Positions 5,998 through 13,320 of a DNA stretch of 17,237 bases are shown here, one piece after another. The translations under genes and the position numbers were made by a program. Below the pieces are notes generated by a model, which worked only from the letters and a program-made list of their open reading frames with translations, was not told the origin of the DNA and searched no databases. Every line of letters starts with the position of its first letter. The stretch's first letter is position 1. This DNA comes from Pseudomonadota bacterium (GTDB lineage: Bacteria; Pseudomonadota; Gammaproteobacteria; Xanthomonadales; Xanthomonadaceae), in NCBI GenBank assembly GCA_023392975.1, contig JAEWNA010000363.1, positions 1 through 17,237 on the forward strand. Reading direction: 5' to 3'.

Positions 5998-6759
5998 TCA
6001 GGCGCGGCGCTGGCGGCCGTCGCCGGCGGAATCGCCGCCGTGGGCGAGGCGCAGCAGTTCGGGAATGTTGAGGATCTCGACCCGGCGGCCGGTGACGGCG
6101 ATGACGCCGTCGTCCTGCAGGCGGCTGAAGCCGCGGCTCACCGTCTCCAGCGCGAGGCCGAGGAAGCGCGCGATGTCCTCGCGGCTCATCGGCAGCTGGA
6201 ACTGGCGATCGGACTGGCCGACGTTGCGGTAGCGCTCGCCCAGGCTGTGCAGGAACAGCGCGATGCGTTCGTTGGCCTGGCGGCGGACGAGGATGCCGAG
6301 GTGGTCGTGGTCGCGGCCGACGCTCTGGCCGATCACGCGCAGCAGCTGCTGCTGCAGGCTGGGGATCTGCGCGGCGACGGTGGACAACTGGTCGTACGGA
6401 ATCTCGCAGACGTTGCCCGCGGTCAGGGCCACGCCCTCGCAGCGATGCTCGCCGCTGCCCAGCGCGTCGAGGCCGATCAGTTCACCCGGCAGATGGAAGC
6501 CGAGCACCTGCTCCTCGCCGTCCTCGCTGATGCTGACCGACTTGAACGCGCCGTCGCGGGTGACGTAGACCGCCGCCAGCGGATCGCCCAGCCGGAACAG
6601 GCGCTCGCCGCGGGCGATGGGCCGGCGGCGCTGGACGATCTGGTCCAGCCGCAGCATCTCGTCGTTGCCGATGCCGCCCGGCAGGCACAGCTGGCGCACG
6701 GAACAGTACGTGCAGCCGCGGCGCAGCTGGATCAGGTCTAGGACGGGAGAGTCGCTCAT
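5998..6759 (-). CDS. fnr: FNR-type oxygen-sensing transcriptional regulator
   Basis: A CRP/FNR-superfamily global regulator that dimerises and binds DNA when its [4Fe-4S] cluster is intact under low oxygen. The 253-aa protein keeps all four cluster ligands in FNR spacing: Cys16, Cys19, Cys25 (C-x2-C-x5-C) and Cys118, with 92 residues between the last two as in E. coli FNR. A cyclic-nucleotide-binding-like beta roll covers about 35-120, a dimerisation helix about 125-165, and a winged HTH about 190-230. The recognition helix LALETVSRGFSRL has Glu205, Ser208 and Arg209 at the positions that read TTGAT-N4-ATCAA in FNR. ATG at 6757-6759; the Shine-Dalgarno is poor. It diverges from the cytochrome c5-like gene, a plausible respiratory target, but I see no good FNR box in the 197 bp between them. 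Confidence 0.92.
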   Translation of the reverse strand: MSDSPVLDLIQLRRGCTYCSVRQLCLPGGIGNDEMLRLDQIVQRRRPIARGERLFRLGDPLAAVYVTRDGAFKSVSISEDGEEQVLGFHLPGELIGLDALGSGEHRCEGVALTAGNVCEIPYDQLSTVAAQIPSLQQQLLRVIGQSVGRDHDHLGILVRRQANERIALFLHSLGERYRNVGQSDRQFQLPMSREDIARFLGLALETVSRGFSRLQDDGVIAVTGRRVEILNIPELLRLAHGGDSAGDGRQRRA

Positions 6760-6863
6760 GCGGCCGCTAGTGTGCCACGTGTGAGGCCCGGGTCGAATCC
6801 GACTTCCGTCCCAGCCCGTCCGGGCGCCGACCCGGGACCGGGCGCCGCCGGGCGCGAATCCCT

Positions 6864-6915
6864 TATACTGCGCCGATTGTGCGTCGCTTCCGGCGCACTG
6901 GCGCCACGGCGCCAG
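6864..6915 (+). promoter_or_regulatory. Possible promoter and leader hairpin of the cytochrome c gene
   Basis: TATACT at 6864-6869 is a good -10 hexamer facing the cytochrome gene; no convincing -35 lies 16-18 nt upstream, where the sequence is a G/C-rich run. It predicts a start near 6876 and a leader of about 80 nt. Within that leader CTGGCGC/GCGCCAG (6898-6904 with 6909-6915) forms a perfect 7-bp stem with a 4-nt loop. The hairpin is followed by a pyrimidine-rich stretch rather than a pure U tract. Confidence 0.4.
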
Positions 6916-6956
6916 CTCCGTCTTCCGTTTCTCAATTTCGTTCCCGCGGGTGAGTC

Positions 6957-7478
6957 GTGCGCAACTACGATCTGGATTTCCTCAAGCGCTTTTCCATGGT
7001 CATCGCCTTCCTGGCGGCGGTGACGCTGGGCCTGATCCTGTTCGCCCACTACCTGCAGAAGGAAGTGCCGCAGACCGCCAACCCGGTCCAGGCCGCCCGT
7101 ACCGAGGCCCGCATCGCCCCCACCGGCGAGGTCTATGCCGGCGCCACCGGCGCGGCCCAGCAGGCCGCCGCCGCAGAGGCGGCCAAGGCCGCCGCCAGCG
7201 CGGAAGTGGCCTACGGCGGCACCACCGACGGCAGCGTGATCTTCGGCAACCTCTGCGCCGGCTGCCACAAGTCCGGTGCCGGCGGCGCGCCCAAGCTCGA
7301 CGCCGCCGGGTTCGGTGCCCGCGCCGCCAAGGGCAAGGACCTGCTGTACCAGCACGCGATCGAAGGCTTCCAGGGCACCGCCGGTGTGATGCCCGCCAAG
7401 GGCGGCAACCCGGCGCTGACCGACGAGCAGGTCAAGGCCACCGTCGACTGGATGCTCGGCCAGGTCGGCAAGTCCTGA
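6957..7478 (+). CDS. Membrane-anchored cytochrome c5-like protein
   Basis: A 173-aa single-haem electron carrier facing the periplasm. An uncleaved hydrophobic segment at about 12-32 (FSMVIAFLAAVTLGLILFAHY) anchors it, then an Ala-rich linker (about 60-85, coiled or disordered) leads to the haem domain. CAGCH at 100-104 is the CxxCH haem attachment site; VMPAKGGNPALTDEQV at 144-159 supplies the distal Met145 and is characteristic of the cytochrome c5 family. The start is a GTG at 6957 with GGTGAG immediately upstream; an ATG at residue 14 would cut into the membrane helix. It diverges from fnr, which suggests a role in an oxygen-responsive respiratory chain, possibly as donor to a terminal oxidase. 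An intrinsic terminator follows, so it is probably monocistronic. Confidence 0.9.
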   Translation: MRNYDLDFLKRFSMVIAFLAAVTLGLILFAHYLQKEVPQTANPVQAARTEARIAPTGEVYAGATGAAQQAAAAEAAKAAASAEVAYGGTTDGSVIFGNLCAGCHKSGAGGAPKLDAAGFGARAAKGKDLLYQHAIEGFQGTAGVMPAKGGNPALTDEQVKATVDWMLGQVGKS

Positions 7479-7506
7479 GCCCGGACGTCCGCCCCACCGC
7501 TTCCGC

Positions 7507-7535
7507 AACGCCGCCTCCGGGCGGCGTTCGTCTTT
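7507..7535 (+). terminator. Rho-independent terminator after the cytochrome c gene
   Basis: AACGCCGCC (7507-7515) and GGCGGCGTT (7520-7528) form a perfect 9-bp stem with a TCCG tetraloop, followed by a T-rich tail (CGTCTTT to 7535). It starts 28 nt after the cytochrome stop and ends 20 nt before the nuclease ATG, separating two plus-strand transcripts. Confidence 0.8.
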
Positions 7536-7555
7536 CCGCTTCCCGGAGTGTCGCC

Positions 7556-9256
7556 ATGGTCCATCGCGCCCGCCCGCTTCCCCTCCTCGCCACACTGCTG
7601 CTGGCCTGTGCCGTCCAGGCGCAGACACCGGCCCCGGCGCCGATCAGCACGGTTCAAGGACGCGAGGCGCGCAGCCAACAGGTCGGCCACGACGTGACTG
7701 TCGCAGGCGTGGTCACCGCGATCCGCAGCGACGGCTGGTTCGTGCAGGACGGCGGCGACCGCGATCCCGCGACGTCCGACGCCCTGTTCGTCGTCGGGCT
7801 GCCGGCGCCCGCCATCGGCGAACGGGTCCGGGTCCACGGCACCGTCGCCGAACAGGACACCGGCCGCGGCACCCGCACCGCGCTGCAGGCCGTGGACGTG
7901 GCCGAACTCGGCCGTGGCCGGCTGCCGAGGCCGGTCGTGCTGCGCACGGTGCCGGAGGACTGGGGTCGCTACGCCGGCATGCGCGTCCGCATCGCCGCGC
8001 CGCTGACCGTCGCCGGCAGCGATCGCATCGACAAGTACGGCGAAATCGCGCTCAATTTCGGCGATCGCCTGCGCACGCCCAGCGACGCCGCACGTCCCGG
8101 CGAGGCCCTGCAGCGCATCGCCGCGGACAACGCCCGGCGCACCCTGCTGCTGGACGACGGCAGCGACGCCGAACACCCGGCGAACGTCGCCTGGCTGCCG
8201 GCCAGCGGCGCCCCGCGCGCCGGCACCCGCGTGCGCGGGGCCGAGGGCGTGATCGACGAACGCCACGGTGCGGTCCTGCTGCTGCCCGCCGCCGCCCCGC
8301 GTTTCGTCCGCCCTGCGACGCCGCGCCCGCCGCAGGTCGGCGGCGACCTGCGCGTGGCCGGGTTCAATCTCGAGAACTTCTTCAACGGCGACGGCCACGG
8401 CGGCGGTTATCCGACCCCGCGCGGCGCCCGCAGCGAGGCCGAGCACCAGGCCCAGCAGGCGCGCCTGGTGGCGACCATCCGCGGCCTCAAGCCCGACGTC
8501 GCGGCGCTGATGGAGCTGGAGAACGACGGCTTCGGGCCGGATTCGGCGCTGGCGCAACTGGTCGAGGCGCTGAACGGCGCCGGCGACGGCGACTGGCGTT
8601 TCGTCGCCACCGACGCCGACCAGGGCACGGACGCGATCCGGGTCGGGCTGATCTATCGCGCCTCGCGGGTGCAGCCGGTCGGCGCCGCCGCGACCCTGAC
8701 CGACGACCTGTTCGGCAGCCGCAGCCGACCGCCGCTGGCGCAGAGCTTCCGCGCCGGCGACGGACCGGTGTTCACGGTGATCGCCAACCACTTCAAGTCC
8801 AAGGGCTGCGGCGGCGCGACCGGCGACGATGCCGACCGCCACGACGGCCAGGGCTGCTGGAACGCCGCCCGCACCGCGTCCGCGCGCCGGCTGGACGCCT
8901 GGCTGCGTACCGACCCCACGCACTCCGGCAGCGATCTGGCGATGATCGTCGGCGATCTGAACGCGTACTCGAAGGAAGATCCGGTGCAGGCGCTGGTCGA
9001 CGCCGGCTGGCGCGACGCCTTCGCCGGACAGCGCGAGACCCCGTACAGCTACGTCTACGCCGCCCAGACCGGTCGTCTCGACCACGCGCTGCTCAGCCCA
9101 GCCCTGGCCGCACGGCTGGCCGGCGCGGCGGAATGGCACGTCAACGCCGACGAGCCGGACAGCCGCGGCTACCAGACGCATCCGGAGGACCATTCGCCAC
9201 GGCGCAGCTCGGACCACGACCCGCTGGTGGTCGGCTTCCGCCTGCGGCGGCCCTGA
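7556..9256 (+). CDS. Secreted ExeM/NucH-like nuclease (endonuclease/exonuclease/phosphatase family)
   Basis: A 566-aa exported, metal-dependent phosphodiesterase that probably degrades extracellular DNA. A signal peptide covers about 1-22 (hydrophobic PLLATLLLACAV, cleavage near VQA-QT). An OB-fold-like region follows (about 45-115, VTVAGVVTAIRSDGWFVQD), as in NucH/ExeM/YhcR-type nucleases. The catalytic EEP domain is about 265-563: FNLENFFN at 270-277, ALMELEND with the catalytic Glu at 320, DAIRVGLIYR at 359-368, ANHFKSKGCGG at 410-420, GDLNAYSKEDP at 466-476, GRLDHALLS at 506-514, and SDHDPLVVGF at 552-561. It is shorter than Shewanella ExeM, lacking an LTD domain and a C-terminal anchor. 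The Cys pair around 418-434 could form a disulfide. ATG at 7556 with GGAG about 8 nt upstream; the Walker-free, motif-complete sequence indicates an active enzyme. Confidence 0.92.
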   Translation: MVHRARPLPLLATLLLACAVQAQTPAPAPISTVQGREARSQQVGHDVTVAGVVTAIRSDGWFVQDGGDRDPATSDALFVVGLPAPAIGERVRVHGTVAEQDTGRGTRTALQAVDVAELGRGRLPRPVVLRTVPEDWGRYAGMRVRIAAPLTVAGSDRIDKYGEIALNFGDRLRTPSDAARPGEALQRIAADNARRTLLLDDGSDAEHPANVAWLPASGAPRAGTRVRGAEGVIDERHGAVLLLPAAAPRFVRPATPRPPQVGGDLRVAGFNLENFFNGDGHGGGYPTPRGARSEAEHQAQQARLVATIRGLKPDVAALMELENDGFGPDSALAQLVEALNGAGDGDWRFVATDADQGTDAIRVGLIYRASRVQPVGAAATLTDDLFGSRSRPPLAQSFRAGDGPVFTVIANHFKSKGCGGATGDDADRHDGQGCWNAARTASARRLDAWLRTDPTHSGSDLAMIVGDLNAYSKEDPVQALVDAGWRDAFAGQRETPYSYVYAAQTGRLDHALLSPALAARLAGAAEWHVNADEPDSRGYQTHPEDHSPRRSSDHDPLVVGFRLRRP

Positions 9257-9295
9257 GGGGCGGGTCATCGCGCCGGGGGGCTTTCCCCGACTTCG

Positions 9296-9409
9296 CCCCC
9301 TCCCCAACCCTCCCCTTCGCCTCCGGCGAAAGGGAGGGCGTGGACCCCGGGCGGTGCTGCCTGCGGCCTCCTCCCCTTGCGCATAGCGCAGGGGGAGGTC
9401 GGGAGGGGG
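9296..9409. repeat. 114-bp double-hairpin interspersed repeat
   Basis: Three nested pairings define the element. Ends: CCCCCTCCCCA (9296-9306) with TCGGGAGGGGG (9399-9409), one mismatch. Left arm: CCCTCCCCTTCGCC (9308-9321) with GGCGAAAGGGAGGG (9325-9338), one mismatch, 3-nt loop. Right arm: CTCCCCTTGCGC (9371-9382) with GCGCAGGGGGAG (9386-9397), one mismatch, ATA loop. It fills most of the 218-bp gap between the nuclease and the hydrolase. Similar C/T-rich double-hairpin repeats are, to my knowledge, scattered through Xanthomonadaceae genomes, which suggests a REP- or MITE-like element. Only one copy is in this window, so mobility cannot be shown. It may also end the nuclease transcript. Confidence 0.65.
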
Positions 9410-9462
9410 TCGCGTCACCCGCCGGCCGAGGGCCCCGGACCGACCCCACCCGCCCCGCCCGG

Positions 9463-9468
9463 TATCAT
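9463..9468 (+). promoter_or_regulatory. -10-like hexamer; possible leaderless start of the hydrolase gene
   Basis: TATCAT at 9463-9468 lies 6 nt before the hydrolase ATG (9475). A start 7 nt after the hexamer would fall on the A of the ATG. No Shine-Dalgarno precedes the ATG, and no -35 is apparent. This combination suggests leaderless transcription but is weak evidence. Confidence 0.3.
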
Positions 9469-9474
9469 GGCGTG

Positions 9475-10164
9475 ATGACGTCCCCCGCCTTCCCCGACAC
9501 CGCGACCACGCTGACCCTGCCCGGCCCTGCCGGCGGGCTGGAGGTCGCGGTGGATCCACCCGAGGCCGACGTCCCGGCACAGCCGGTGGTGGCGGTACTC
9601 TGCCATCCGCTGCCGACCGAGGGCGGGACCATGCACAACAAGGTCGTGACCATGACCGCCCGCGCCCTGCGCGAGCTGGGCGCGACCACGGTGCGCTTCA
9701 ACTTCCGCGGCACCGGCGCCTCCGAGGGCGCGTTCGACCATGGCGACGGCGAGGTCGAGGACCTGCGCGCGGTCGTGGCCTGGGTCCGCGCGGCCCGGCC
9801 GGGCGACGCGCTGTGGCTGGCCGGCTTCAGCTTCGGCGCCTACGTCAGCCTGCGCGCGGCGGCGGACCTGCAGCCGGCACTGCTGCTGTCGATCGCGCCG
9901 CCGGCCGGGCGCTGGGACTTCGATCGTATCGTCACCCCGACGATGCCGTGGCGGGTGCTGCAGGGCGAGGAAGACGAGGTGGTCGACCCGCAGGCGGTCT
10001 ACGACTGGTTCGACAAGGTCGCCGCCCACCATCCCGACGCCGAGCTGGTGCGGATGCCCGAGACCAGCCACTTCTTCCATCGAAAGCTGATGGACCTGCG
10101 CGGGGCGATCAAGCACTTCGCGCAGCCGTACCTGCCCGAACCGCCGGTCGATCCCGCCGGATGA
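9475..10164 (+). CDS. Alpha/beta hydrolase of the COG2945 type
   Basis: A 229-aa cytosolic alpha/beta hydrolase of unknown substrate. Motifs: VAVLCHPLPTEGGTMHNKVV at 39-58 (oxyanion-hole strand, HP-x5-GGTM-x-NKVV), RFNFRGTGASEG at 74-85, the nucleophile elbow GFSFGA with Ser119, an acidic residue in LQGEEDEVVD (Asp167 likely) and SHFFHRK with catalytic His199. No signal peptide. Length and motif order fit the small conserved proteobacterial family COG2945. The ATG at 9475 gives the standard N-terminus; the longer upstream open frame runs through the repeat and is not credible. The stop overlaps the zapE start (ATGA at 10161-10164), so the two are translationally coupled. The physiological role is not known to me. 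Confidence 0.88.
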   Translation: MTSPAFPDTATTLTLPGPAGGLEVAVDPPEADVPAQPVVAVLCHPLPTEGGTMHNKVVTMTARALRELGATTVRFNFRGTGASEGAFDHGDGEVEDLRAVVAWVRAARPGDALWLAGFSFGAYVSLRAAADLQPALLLSIAPPAGRWDFDRIVTPTMPWRVLQGEEDEVVDPQAVYDWFDKVAAHHPDAELVRMPETSHFFHRKLMDLRGAIKHFAQPYLPEPPVDPAG

Positions 10165-11258
10165 GCGACGCGCCGCTGCCCTCCGCGCGCTACGCCGAAG
10201 GCGTGGCCCGCGGCGACTGGAACGACGACCCCGCGCAACATGCGGCGCTGGCTGTGCTGGATCGCCTGCACGCGACGCTGGCGACCCCGCCGCCGCGCAA
10301 GGGCCTGCTCGACGCGCTGTTCGGCAAGCCGGTGACGCCCGGGCCGCGCGGGCTGTACCTGTGGGGCGGCGTCGGCCGCGGCAAGACCTTCCTCATCGAC
10401 CTGTTCTACGCCGGCCTGCCGATCGCGGAAAAACGGCGCACCCACTTCCATCGCTTCATGCGCGACGTGCACGAGCGCCTGCGCGCGCACGCCGGCGAGC
10501 GCGACCCGCTGGCGGCGATCGCCCGCGAGTGGCGCGCGCAGCTGCGCGTGCTGGTGCTCGACGAGTTCTTCGTCAGCGACATCGGCGACGCGATGCTGCT
10601 GGGGCGGCTGCTCGAACGCCTGTTCGACGAGGGCGTGGCGCTGGTGACCAGTTCGAATGCCGAGCCTTCCGAGCTGTACAAGGACGGCCTGCAGCGCGCG
10701 CGCTTCCTGCCGGCGATCGCGCTGATCGAACGCCACTGCGAGGTCGTGCACCTGCTCAGCGACCACGATTACCGCCTGCGCGCGCTGGTACGCTCGCCGG
10801 TGTATCGCGCGCCGCTGGACGACGAGAGCGACCGCTGGCTCGACGAACGTTGGCACGCGCTGGGCGGCGACAACGACCATCGCGACGCCGGCATCGTGGT
10901 CGAGGGTCGGCGCATCGCGGTGCGCGCCCGTACCCGCGGCATGGCCTGGTTCGATTTCGCCGCGCTGTGCGAAGGCCCGCGCGGCAGCGCCGACTACATC
11001 GAGATCGCGACCGAGTTCCACACGCTGCTGCTCGGCGGCATCCCGGCGTTCGATGCGCGCGGCGACGACGCGGCCCGGCGGTTCGTCACGCTCATCGACG
11101 AACTCTACGACAGGCACGTCAACCTGGTCTGCACCGCGGATGCCGCGCCCGCCGCGCTGTATCGCGGCGAACGCCTGGTCGGCGCGTTCGAGCGCACCGC
11201 CTCGCGCCTGATCGAGATGCAGGGCGAGGACTATCTCGCGCGGGCGCACCGCAGCTGA
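10161..11258 (+). CDS. zapE: ZapE/AFG1-family cell-division ATPase
   Basis: An ATPase of the AFG1/LACE1 family, which in E. coli (ZapE, YhcM) associates with FtsZ in constricting cells, especially in anaerobic or stressed growth. The protein is 365 aa, usual for bacterial ZapE. Walker A is GGVGRGKT at 69-76, preceded by RGLYLWG; FHRFMRDVH at 96-104 is a family hallmark; Walker B is LVLDEFFVSD at 131-140; a sensor-1-like TSSNAEPSELYKDGLQRARFLPAI follows at 163-186, and the C-terminus carries IPAFDARGDDAARRFVTLIDELYDRHVNLVCTADA-like sequence (about 295-335). ATG at 10161 overlaps the hydrolase stop by 4 nt. Convergent with the toxin gene; only 6 bp separate the stop codons. Confidence 0.93.
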   Translation: MSDAPLPSARYAEGVARGDWNDDPAQHAALAVLDRLHATLATPPPRKGLLDALFGKPVTPGPRGLYLWGGVGRGKTFLIDLFYAGLPIAEKRRTHFHRFMRDVHERLRAHAGERDPLAAIAREWRAQLRVLVLDEFFVSDIGDAMLLGRLLERLFDEGVALVTSSNAEPSELYKDGLQRARFLPAIALIERHCEVVHLLSDHDYRLRALVRSPVYRAPLDDESDRWLDERWHALGGDNDHRDAGIVVEGRRIAVRARTRGMAWFDFAALCEGPRGSADYIEIATEFHTLLLGGIPAFDARGDDAARRFVTLIDELYDRHVNLVCTADAAPAALYRGERLVGAFERTASRLIEMQGEDYLARAHRS

Positions 11259-11269
11259 GCGCGCTCAGC
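11254..11269. repeat. 16-bp perfect palindrome spanning two convergent stop codons
   Basis: GCTGAGCGCGCTCAGC is a perfect palindrome that contains both the zapE stop (TGA, 11256-11258) and the reverse-strand effector stop (TCA, 11265-11267). As RNA it would give the same hairpin at the 3' end of either transcript. It needs 3-4 unpaired central bases and has no T-run on either side, so a terminator role is uncertain. Confidence 0.35.
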
Positions 11270-12569
11270 GCGTCGGCACGCTCGTCTGCTGCGCAGGCTG
11301 CGCGACCGCCGCCTGCGGCTGTTCGCGCTGCAGCTGCGCCAGGTTCTGCTCCAGCGGCTGCTCCGCGGCCGCCGCCTTGTCGAGATAGCTCGTCTTCGCC
11401 TGCGGCGTCGACGGGTCGCCCTGGACGGCGATCAGCCCCTTGCCGTCGCGGCTCGCCAGCACCGCATCGACCCGGTCCAGGCCATCGTGCTGCGCCTTGA
11501 CCGCCATCGCCGCGGCGACCGCGTTGAACTGCTCGCGATTGCCCAGCGCCACGGTGCCGGCGCCGAGTTTCTCCAGCGCGGACACCGATTGCAGGTAGAG
11601 CGCCGGCGCCGGTTCTGCGACGCGCGGCGCGGCGCCTTCGATCGGCGAGACGGGCGCCTTCGGCGCTGCAGGCTTCGGACTGGTGTCGGTGATCCCCGAG
11701 CCCGGCGGAAACGCCACCTTGCCGTCCAGGCCCAGTTCCTTGAGGTTCACGCGGACCTCGGGGGGCGTGTACTTCGGATCCTTGGCCGCCGCCGCGGACT
11801 GGGCAGCGCCTTCCACGTCGACCGCCCGCTGCAGCGCGCGCACCCCGTAGATCTGCTGGTATCCGTTGGCGTCGTAGAAGTGCTTGGCCATCGCTTCGAC
11901 ATTCGCCTTGGTCGGCGCGATGTGCCCTTCCTTGTCCACGGTCAGCCCGGCCTTCGGCGCGAACGTCTGCTTGGGCGGCGTGCCGGAGACGTCGAAATAC
12001 TGCTCCATCTGGTCGCTGGAGTGGTACAGCTTTTCGTACAGCTCGCCCGGCTTCGCCGACGGATTCTGCTTGCGGACGTGCGCCGCGAGCGCATTGAATC
12101 CGCCGATCTGGTCGGTCGCCTCGCGCAGCCGTTCGCTGGCGTTGTGGGTCTTGATGACGTTCGTGTAGTCGTGCGGGGACGGGCCCTTCGCGATCTTCTC
12201 CAGGCTGGCGTCGAACGCCTTGTCCGCCTTCTCGATCGACTGCTTGTTGACCGCATGCGCCGACTCGTGGGTCACGACCATCCGCATCGTGTTCGACAGC
12301 TGCGCATTCTTGTCGATCAGGTCGAGGATGCCGACCGGCAGCACCATGCTCTTGGTCGTCGGGTCGTAGCCTCCGAGCACGCCCGCGGGCAGGCCGACGG
12401 GCAACGGCCCGATCTTGTCGAGATTGCCCTTGTGGATCGCATCCAGCAGGTTCGCCTTGAGCGTGGGCGTGTCGTTGACCAGGTCCCGGAAATTCTTGCC
12501 GGCCGCGGGATTGCCTTTCTCGAAATCGGCGATCAGCGCTTCGAGTTTCTTTTCGTCCTTCGTCGCCAT
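11265..12569 (-). CDS. Putative X-T4SS antibacterial effector with HExxH protease motif and XVIPCD
   Basis: A 434-aa protein with three parts. The N-terminal domain (about 1-245) contains VVTHESAHAVN at 98-108: HESAH (His101, Glu102, His105) is an HExxH zinc-metalloprotease motif, and Glu146 or Glu150 in ASERLREATDQIGGFNAL is a candidate third ligand. A Pro/Ala-rich linker spans about 285-323. The C-terminal part (about 324-415) matches the XVIPCD secretion signal of Xanthomonas-type T4SS effectors: YLQSVSALEKLG, then GLDRVDAVLAS at 363-373, LIAVQGDPSTPQAKTSYLDKA at 379-399 and PLEQNLAQL, ending in a Gln-rich tail. No signal peptide, as expected for a T4SS substrate. The ATG at 12569 follows GGAG by about 8 nt. 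The upstream lipoprotein ends 10 nt before it and is the likely immunity protein. Such effectors attack the periplasm of rival bacteria; the target here is unknown. Confidence 0.82.
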   Translation of the reverse strand: MATKDEKKLEALIADFEKGNPAAGKNFRDLVNDTPTLKANLLDAIHKGNLDKIGPLPVGLPAGVLGGYDPTTKSMVLPVGILDLIDKNAQLSNTMRMVVTHESAHAVNKQSIEKADKAFDASLEKIAKGPSPHDYTNVIKTHNASERLREATDQIGGFNALAAHVRKQNPSAKPGELYEKLYHSSDQMEQYFDVSGTPPKQTFAPKAGLTVDKEGHIAPTKANVEAMAKHFYDANGYQQIYGVRALQRAVDVEGAAQSAAAAKDPKYTPPEVRVNLKELGLDGKVAFPPGSGITDTSPKPAAPKAPVSPIEGAAPRVAEPAPALYLQSVSALEKLGAGTVALGNREQFNAVAAAMAVKAQHDGLDRVDAVLASRDGKGLIAVQGDPSTPQAKTSYLDKAAAAEQPLEQNLAQLQREQPQAAVAQPAQQTSVPTR

Positions 12570-12579
12570 CTCGCTCTCC

Positions 12580-13188
12580 TCACGCGTACGCGCTGATGAT
12601 GAGTTTCGAGAGGCACGCCGGGCCGGCCGACGGATCGACCTTGCCGACCGTGTAGGCCATCACGCCGATGTTGTCGCGGGTGAAATACCAGCCCTCCACG
12701 CCGCGATAGCCTTGCAGCGGCTTTCCGGTGTAACCCGCGGCGATGAGCGCCCTGGAGTAGTCGTCGAAGCCGGGTGTGCAGATCGGCGTCGGATCGGCGT
12801 GGTCCCGCGTGGTGTCGTCGAAGGAGAACCGCAGGCTGTTCGGCTTTTCCCCCTGCTTCTCCGGCGTGGAGACGAGGCTGTACGACCACGCGTCCGTGAG
12901 CTTGCCGCCGAAGCCGTAGATGTTGCGGTCGTCGGGATTGAACTCGACCTTGAAGCCCGTCTCCTGCTCGATGCGTTCCGGCGAGAGATCGCGGGCGTCG
13001 TGCAGGTTCCCGATCAGTTTCAATACGCGCCGACCGATCTCGTCGGCAGTCACGGAAGCGTCGGTGACGGTCATGGGGAGCTCCTGGGCTACGCGGGGCG
13101 TGGAAGACAGGGACGTACAGCCGGAGACGACGATCAGCGCAGCGATCGAGGCAAGCGGTGATCGGACAGTGGCGGATCGCGTGGCCAT
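12580..13188 (-). CDS. Lipoprotein, candidate immunity protein (X-Tfi) for the adjacent effector
   Basis: A 202-aa lipoprotein: basic N-terminus (MATRSATVR), hydrophobic core ASIAALIVV and lipobox VSGC with Cys24 to be lipidated; Thr at +2 favours the outer membrane. The mature part is soluble-looking, with aromatic-rich segments (WSYSLVST, GYRGVEGWYFTRDNIGVMAY at 159-178) and two Cys (137, 192) that could form a disulfide. ATG at 13186-13188 chosen because GGAGGT sits about 5 nt upstream; an in-frame ATG at 13227 lacks this and would spoil the signal peptide. It is immediately upstream of the XVIPCD effector, 10 nt apart. Immunity proteins of X-T4SS effectors are typically periplasmic lipoproteins encoded upstream of and co-transcribed with the toxin. 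I do not recognise the sequence family; the role is inferred from context. Confidence 0.75.
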   Translation of the reverse strand: MATRSATVRSPLASIAALIVVSGCTSLSSTPRVAQELPMTVTDASVTADEIGRRVLKLIGNLHDARDLSPERIEQETGFKVEFNPDDRNIYGFGGKLTDAWSYSLVSTPEKQGEKPNSLRFSFDDTTRDHADPTPICTPGFDDYSRALIAAGYTGKPLQGYRGVEGWYFTRDNIGVMAYTVGKVDPSAGPACLSKLIISAYA

Positions 13189-13320
13189 GGCACCTCCGGA
13201 TGTGCGCGTCGGGCGCGGGAACGACATCGCGCAGCGCCGACGGGGGTCGCCCCTGTCGAGGATAACGCCGTCGTTCGCCGCGGACGGCCATCGCCGGCGG
13301 CGGACGCGTCGCGCGTGCGT

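Noticed and set aside
6763..6777. Minus-strand TGGCACACTAGCGGC upstream of fnr, resembling a -24/-12 promoter
   Set aside because: The -12 element matches only GC, and the start site would fall after the fnr ATG.
6760..6956. FNR box between fnr and the cytochrome c gene
   Set aside because: No TTGAT-N4-ATCAA match with two or fewer mismatches was found by eye.
7211..9580. 789-codon minus-strand open frame opposite the nuclease
   Set aside because: Antisense to a motif-complete nuclease and running through the terminator and the repeat; no recognisable domain.
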